Origin: Mixta calida
Lineage (GTDB): Bacteria; Pseudomonadota; Gammaproteobacteria; Enterobacterales; Enterobacteriaceae
Assembly (NCBI RefSeq): GCF_002953215.1
Contig: NZ_CP026378.1
Coordinates: 2,090,540-2,154,539 of the forward strand
DNA: 64,000 bases
Direction: 5' to 3'
Numbering within the stretch: position 1 is the stretch's first letter; the number at the start of each line of letters is the position of its first letter. The notes beneath the pieces are model-generated. The model ran no database searches and was not told where the DNA came from. It saw only the letters and a program-made list of their open reading frames with translations. Shown in pieces: positions 60,051-64,000 of this stretch. The translations under genes were made by a program, and so were the position numbers.

Positions 60051-61448
60051 ATGGCAGCCAACCGCATTGAAAAAGATTCAATGGGACCCATTGATGTACC
60101 GGCTGATAAACTGTGGGGCGCGCAGACGCAGCGCTCGCTGGAACACTTTCGCATCTCTATAGAAAAAATGCCTGCCGAACTGGTGCATGCGCTGGCGCTG
60201 ACCAAGCGCGCCGCCGCGAAGGTCAACAGCGATCTGGGGCTACTGCCGCAGGAGAGGGCGCAGGCGATTATCCAGGCCGCCGACGAAGTGCTGGCCGACA
60301 AGCACACCACCGAATTCCCGCTGGCGATCTGGCAGACCGGCTCCGGCACACAAACCAATATGAACATGAACGAGGTGCTGGCTAACCGCGCCAGCGAGAT
60401 CCTCGGCGGCGAGCGCGGCATGTCGCGTCTGGTGCATCCCAACGACGATGTGAACAAAAGCCAGAGTTCCAACGACGTCTTCCCGACCGCGATGCATGTG
60501 GCGGCGGTGATAGCGGTGCGCGAGCATCTGATCCCGCAGCTGAATACGCTGAAGCAGACGCTACAGTCTAAAGCGGACGCGTTTAAAGATATCGTCAAAA
60601 TCGGCCGTACCCACCTGCAGGACGCTACGCCGCTGACGCTGGGCCAGGAGATTTCCGGCTGGGTGGCGATGCTGGAACATAACCTGAAGCATATCGAACA
60701 GAGCATTCCGCACGTGGCGGAACTGGCGCTGGGCGGCACTGCGGTCGGCACCGGCCTGAATACCCACCCGGAATATGCGGTGCGCGTGGCGGAAGAACTC
60801 GCCTCGTTGACCAGCCAGCCGTTTGTGACCGCGCCGAATAAGTTTGAAGCGCTGGCCACCTGCGACGCGCTGGTACATGCGCACGGCGCGCTGAAAGGCC
60901 TGGCGGCCTCGCTGATGAAGATCGCCAACGACGTGCGCTGGCTCTCGTCCGGTCCACGCTGCGGCATTGGCGAAATCGCTATCCCGGAAAATGAGCCGGG
61001 CAGTTCCATCATGCCAGGCAAGGTTAACCCGACACAGTGCGAAGCGATGACCATGCTCTGCTGTCAGGTGATGGGCAACGATGTGGCGATCAATATCGGC
61101 GGCGCGTCCGGCAACTTCGAGCTGAACGTCTTCCGTCCGATGGTGATTCATAACTTCCTGCAATCTGTTCGCCTGCTGGCAGACGGCATGGACAGCTTTA
61201 ATAACCATTGCGCCGTCGGCATCGAGCCGAACCGCGATCGCATTACCCAGCTGCTGAACGAATCGCTGATGCTGGTGACTGCGCTCAATACCCATATCGG
61301 CTACGACAAGGCGGCGGAAATCGCCAAGAAAGCGCATAAAGAGGGGCTGACGTTGAAGGCCTCGGCGCTGAAGCTGGGCTATCTCACTGAAGATGAGTTT
61401 GACGCCTGGGTGCGTCCGGAAGATATGGTCGGCAGCATGAAGCAGTAA
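60051..61448 (+). CDS. fumC: class II fumarate hydratase FumC
   Basis: 465 residues from ATG 60051 (AAGGAGAG upstream). The family loop [15 protein letters not shown] lies near residue 318 and [16 protein letters not shown] near 185. Iron-independent, heat-stable fumarase; in E. coli it is used under iron limitation or superoxide stress. It may have to act as the main fumarase at this locus because fumA is not present here. Confidence 0.98.
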   Translation: MAANRIEKDSMGPIDVPADKLWGAQTQRSLEHFRISIEKMPAELVHALALTKRAAAKVNSDLGLLPQERAQAIIQAADEVLADKHTTEFPLAIWQTGSGTQTNMNMNEVLANRASEILGGERGMSRLVHPNDDVNKSQSSNDVFPTAMHVAAVIAVREHLIPQLNTLKQTLQSKADAFKDIVKIGRTHLQDATPLTLGQEISGWVAMLEHNLKHIEQSIPHVAELALGGTAVGTGLNTHPEYAVRVAEELASLTSQPFVTAPNKFEALATCDALVHAHGALKGLAASLMKIANDVRWLSSGPRCGIGEIAIPENEPGSSIMPGKVNPTQCEAMTMLCCQVMGNDVAINIGGASGNFELNVFRPMVIHNFLQSVRLLADGMDSFNNHCAVGIEPNRDRITQLLNESLMLVTALNTHIGYDKAAEIAKKAHKEGLTLKASALKLGYLTEDEFDAWVRPEDMVGSMKQ

Positions 61449-61459
61449 AGGTTATTTAC

Positions 61460-61489
61460 GGGGCCGCAACGGCCCCGTTTCTTTTTTTC
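61460..61489 (+). terminator. terminator of fumC
   Basis: Hairpin ACGGGGCCG-CAA-CGGCCCCGT followed by TTCTTTTTTT. Confidence 0.87.
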
Positions 61490-61525
61490 CGCCATGCTGT
61501 AAAGCATTCCTTCTGCCTTAACCCG

Positions 61526-62464
61526 TTACACCTCGCTCACCGGTCGGTCGCAATACAGATGCAGACGCGGGATCAGCAGCCACAGCTGTTCCGCCTGCGG
61601 CTTATAGCGATGGGTAATATTCTCCGCATCGTAATTCAGCAGTTCGCCCAGCACCGGCACCTGCTGTCGATCCGGGCAGAGCACCAGCAGCGGGGAGGGA
61701 CAGGCCAGCTGCGTCTGTTTTTGCTGCTCTTTGTCCCAGATGCGCGCGATAGGCTGTACCTTCACGGGACGTTTGATTTTCAGCCGCGCGCCTTTCGGCA
61801 GCGAACGCACCGCCTCCAGCTCCTGCTGTACTTTTTCCGCCCACTGCTCGCGCGTCCAGGGCGCCTGCGCGCGTCCCGCCTTCAGGCTTTTTTCCAGCTT
61901 CTCGGCTATCTCCTGCGGCGTAACGTTTTTAATAATATGCTTATTGGCCCAGCCGAAGCGCACGCTGTCAGGCGCATCCAGCAGGGTAATGGCGCGATAG
62001 GCGTTCAGGGTCAGCAGGCCGCGCAGGTGAGTATGCACAAAATCGAAGCGCGCCTCGCTCGGCAGCCCCGATTCAACGGTAATAATGCGCTCCAGCGCCG
62101 CCTTCAGCTGATTGACCTTCTCAACCTGCTGGTGGAGAAGGGCGTGCTGGTGGTTGTCCGCCTCGAAGCAGAGCGCGCCGGGCAGACGCACCGCTGCTTT
62201 GGTGCTGATATTCTCCGACTGATGCTGAATAAACAGCCGGCAGTAGTGCTGTAGAGCCCGCTGTCGCGCATCGTCGCCAAGATGCTGCGTCACATTGATT
62301 TGCGTCACCGGGTCGTGTTCGGCGCCTTTTGCCACCGGCGGCAGGGAGAAGACGCGGCCGATCAGCAGAGGCAGCGCCGTTAACTGCTGCTGCAACGCGG
62401 CGAGTTCTTCTTCCAGCTGGCTGGCGCACCGGCGCAGATCTTCCACTAAATCGTAGCGGCTCAT
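61526..62464 (-). CDS. tus: replication terminus site-binding protein Tus
   Basis: 312 residues from ATG 62464 (MSRYDLVEDLRR). Conserved Tus blocks: FSLPPVAKGAEHDP, QSENISTKAAVRLPGALC, RFGWANKHIIKN, RLKIKRPVKVQPIARIW and ELLNYDAENITHRYKPQ. Tus binds Ter DNA as a monomer and stops forks from one side. A Ter site sits 22-44 bp upstream of the start, so it probably represses itself. It is convergent with fumC, as in E. coli. Confidence 0.97.
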   Translation of the reverse strand: MSRYDLVEDLRRCASQLEEELAALQQQLTALPLLIGRVFSLPPVAKGAEHDPVTQINVTQHLGDDARQRALQHYCRLFIQHQSENISTKAAVRLPGALCFEADNHQHALLHQQVEKVNQLKAALERIITVESGLPSEARFDFVHTHLRGLLTLNAYRAITLLDAPDSVRFGWANKHIIKNVTPQEIAEKLEKSLKAGRAQAPWTREQWAEKVQQELEAVRSLPKGARLKIKRPVKVQPIARIWDKEQQKQTQLACPSPLLVLCPDRQQVPVLGELLNYDAENITHRYKPQAEQLWLLIPRLHLYCDRPVSEV

Positions 62465-62485
62465 GGCGACTCCTTTAAAGAACGT

Positions 62486-62508
62486 CAATTAGTTACAACA
62501 TACAATTT
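62486..62508 (-). other. replication terminator Ter site in the tus promoter (TerB equivalent)
   Basis: Minus-strand GTATGTTGTAACTAAT (62488-62503) keeps the Ter core with G6; mismatches are in the outer bases only. It is in the same orientation as the Ter site at 46519-46541. In E. coli TerB overlaps the tus promoter in the same way. Confidence 0.9.
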
Positions 62509-62592
62509 TAAACACAATTAATGATACCTCAGCAACAGAGAAAAAACCAGTCAGGCAAAAAGAAAAACGCCGCCCGCAGGCGGCCTCAGGAA

Positions 62593-63849
62593 TCACAGCT
62601 TACGAGTATGCAGCCGGGTGGCCACAAACAGCGCGATCAGCAGCAGCAGGGCAATAAAAGCCGTAATACCCGGCCAGCCGTAACGGTGCCAGAACAGGCC
62701 GCCCAGGGTGCCCGCGACGCTGGAACCGACGTAATAGCTGAACAGATAAAGCGATGAGGCCTGACCTTTGGCGCGACGCGCGCGCGGGCCGATCCAGCCG
62801 CTGGCCACCGAGTGCGCGGCGAAAAAACCGGCGGTGAACAGCATCATGCCGGGGAAAATCAGCCAGAGCGACTGAAACAGCGTAATCAGCAGGCCGATCA
62901 GCATAACCGCGGTCGAGAACAGCAGCACCGGGCCGCGACCGCAGCGGGCGGTCATCGCGCCTGCCTTCGGCGAACTCCAGGAGCCGGTGAGGTAAACCAC
63001 CGACAGCAGGCCGACCACCGCCTGGCTTAGCGACCAGGGCGCGCTCAATAAGCGGTAGCCGATATAGTTAAACAGCGTCACAAAGGCGCCCATCAATAGA
63101 AAACCTTCAGCAAACAGCAGCGGCAGGCCGCGATCGCGCCAGTGCAGACGGAAATTAATCATCAGGCTGCGCGGGTTCAGCGAGGCGGGGCGAAAATGAC
63201 GCGACGCCGGCAGAATTTTCCAGAACATCAAGGCCGAAGCCAGCGCAAAGCAGCCAATAAAGGCGATCGCCACACGCCAGGAACTGAAATCAGTAATAAC
63301 GCCGCTGAGCAGGCGCCCGCTCATGCCGCCGATTGAGTTGCCGCTGATATACAGTCCCATCGAAAACGCGATAACGCTGGGGTGAATCTCTTCGCTCAGG
63401 TAGGTCATGCCCACGGCCGCTACGCCGCTCAACGCCAGCCCGGTCAGTCCACGCATAATCAAAATACCGTGCCAGCTGCTCATCGTGGCGGAAAGCAGGG
63501 TAAAAATCGCGGCCAGCAGCAGCGCGACCACCATCACCGGCTTGCGGCCAATGGCGTCAGAGAGCGGGCCGGTCACCAGCAGCCCCAGCGCCATCAGGGC
63601 GGTGGAGATGGATAAAGAAATACTGCTTGCCGCAGGCGAGACGCCGAACTCCTGCGACAGCACCGGCAAAATCGGCTGTACGCAGTAAAGCAGGGCGAAA
63701 GTCGCCAGGCCTGCCGAAAACAGCGCCAGCGTCACGCGCATAAACTGCGGCGTGCCGCGTTTAATATAGCGATGCTTGTGAACGGGGAGAGAAGAAGCAG
63801 GCTGTACGTCGTCAGCGGGCAGAGACGCAGTATGAGATGAGCGATCCAC
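62593..63849 (-). CDS. ynfM: MFS transporter YnfM
   Basis: 418 residues from a GTG start at 63849, chosen because AGGAAA lies 5-6 nt before it and the length then matches E. coli YnfM (417). Twelve hydrophobic segments; loop signature GPLSDAIGRKPVMVVA and the block GMTYLSEEIHPSVIAFSMGLY. It is related to arabinose exporters such as AraJ, but the substrate is not known. It is divergent from the LysR gene ynfL. Confidence 0.92.
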   Translation of the reverse strand: MDRSSHTASLPADDVQPASSLPVHKHRYIKRGTPQFMRVTLALFSAGLATFALLYCVQPILPVLSQEFGVSPAASSISLSISTALMALGLLVTGPLSDAIGRKPVMVVALLLAAIFTLLSATMSSWHGILIMRGLTGLALSGVAAVGMTYLSEEIHPSVIAFSMGLYISGNSIGGMSGRLLSGVITDFSSWRVAIAFIGCFALASALMFWKILPASRHFRPASLNPRSLMINFRLHWRDRGLPLLFAEGFLLMGAFVTLFNYIGYRLLSAPWSLSQAVVGLLSVVYLTGSWSSPKAGAMTARCGRGPVLLFSTAVMLIGLLITLFQSLWLIFPGMMLFTAGFFAAHSVASGWIGPRARRAKGQASSLYLFSYYVGSSVAGTLGGLFWHRYGWPGITAFIALLLLIALFVATRLHTRKL

Positions 63850-63944
63850 AACGGTTTCCTGAGTTAAACATCCATCGCTTAATTGTGGGTGCAAGGTAAT
63901 ATACTGTCTAATATATTAATTATCTGAAATGATACTTATAAAAT

Positions 63945-64000
63945 ATGAATATTGAGCTGCGTCATCTGCGCTACTTTATTGCCGTCGCCGAGGAGCTGCA
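63945..64000 (+). CDS. ynfL: LysR-family regulator YnfL, 3' part outside the window
   Basis: Only 18 codons are inside: MNIELRHLRYFIAVAEEL, the start of a LysR helix-turn-helix and equal to E. coli YnfL apart from one residue. It is divergent from ynfM across 95 bp of AT-rich DNA, as in E. coli, and is the likely regulator of ynfM. Confidence 0.88.
   Translation, partial: MNIELRHLRYFIAVAEEL

Overview
The window is about 64 kb of chromosomal DNA from a GC-rich enterobacterium. Gene content and order follow the E. coli K-12 terminus-proximal block from ldtE/lpp/pykF to fumC/tus/ynfM. The best fit is Erwiniaceae (Pantoea, Mixta or Erwinia type). That placement is inference from synteny, base composition and the added ara and bet clusters; I could not run a taxonomic search. 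I see no phage, transposon, plasmid gene or CRISPR array.

Layout: 1-7.3 kb holds the end of ldtE, lpp, a frameshifted pykF, three tRNA-Val(GAC) genes, mdtK, ribE and cfa. 7.6-14.9 kb holds the purine-linked genes punC, punR and purR, the microprotein ynhF, mepH, grxD, rnt, gloA and nemR. 14.9-18.6 kb holds eptA, ydhL, ydhF and sodC. 19.0-27.1 kb holds slyA, slyB, anmK, mliC, pdxH, tyrS, pdxY, gstA and dtpA. 27.6-33.6 kb is the choline-to-glycine-betaine locus betT/betIBA. 33.7-41.2 kb is nth with the rsxABCDGE electron-transport operon, ydgK and cnu. 41.9-54.9 kb is a pentose/furanose block: the ABC importer ytfQRT-yjfF, then araA and araB, then araFGH and araC. 55-64 kb holds add, a DUF1460 lipoprotein, ydgA, manA, fumC, tus, ynfM and the start of ynfL.

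Working together: betT imports choline and betA/betB oxidise it to glycine betaine under BetI. AraFGH imports L-arabinose, AraA/AraB start its breakdown and AraC controls this; paired AraC half-sites 21 bp apart lie in front of araB. The second importer, YtfQRT-YjfF, belongs to the galactofuranose family. It sits beside araA and has an AraC-like half-site in its leader, so it may bring in furanose forms of arabinose (hypothesis).

Terminus signals: two sequences matching the Tus-binding Ter site lie about 16 kb apart in the same orientation, one between yjfF and araA and one in the tus promoter.

Departures from the E. coli arrangement: pykF has a one-base deletion in a homopolymer; nemA is missing between nemR and gloA; fumA is missing between manA and fumC; araD is missing from the ara genes; araC lies downstream of araFGH; rsxC carries a nearly perfect 105-bp tandem repeat. 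No wholly new multi-gene system is evident. The most original lead is the combined arabinose/furanose transport block and its shared operators.
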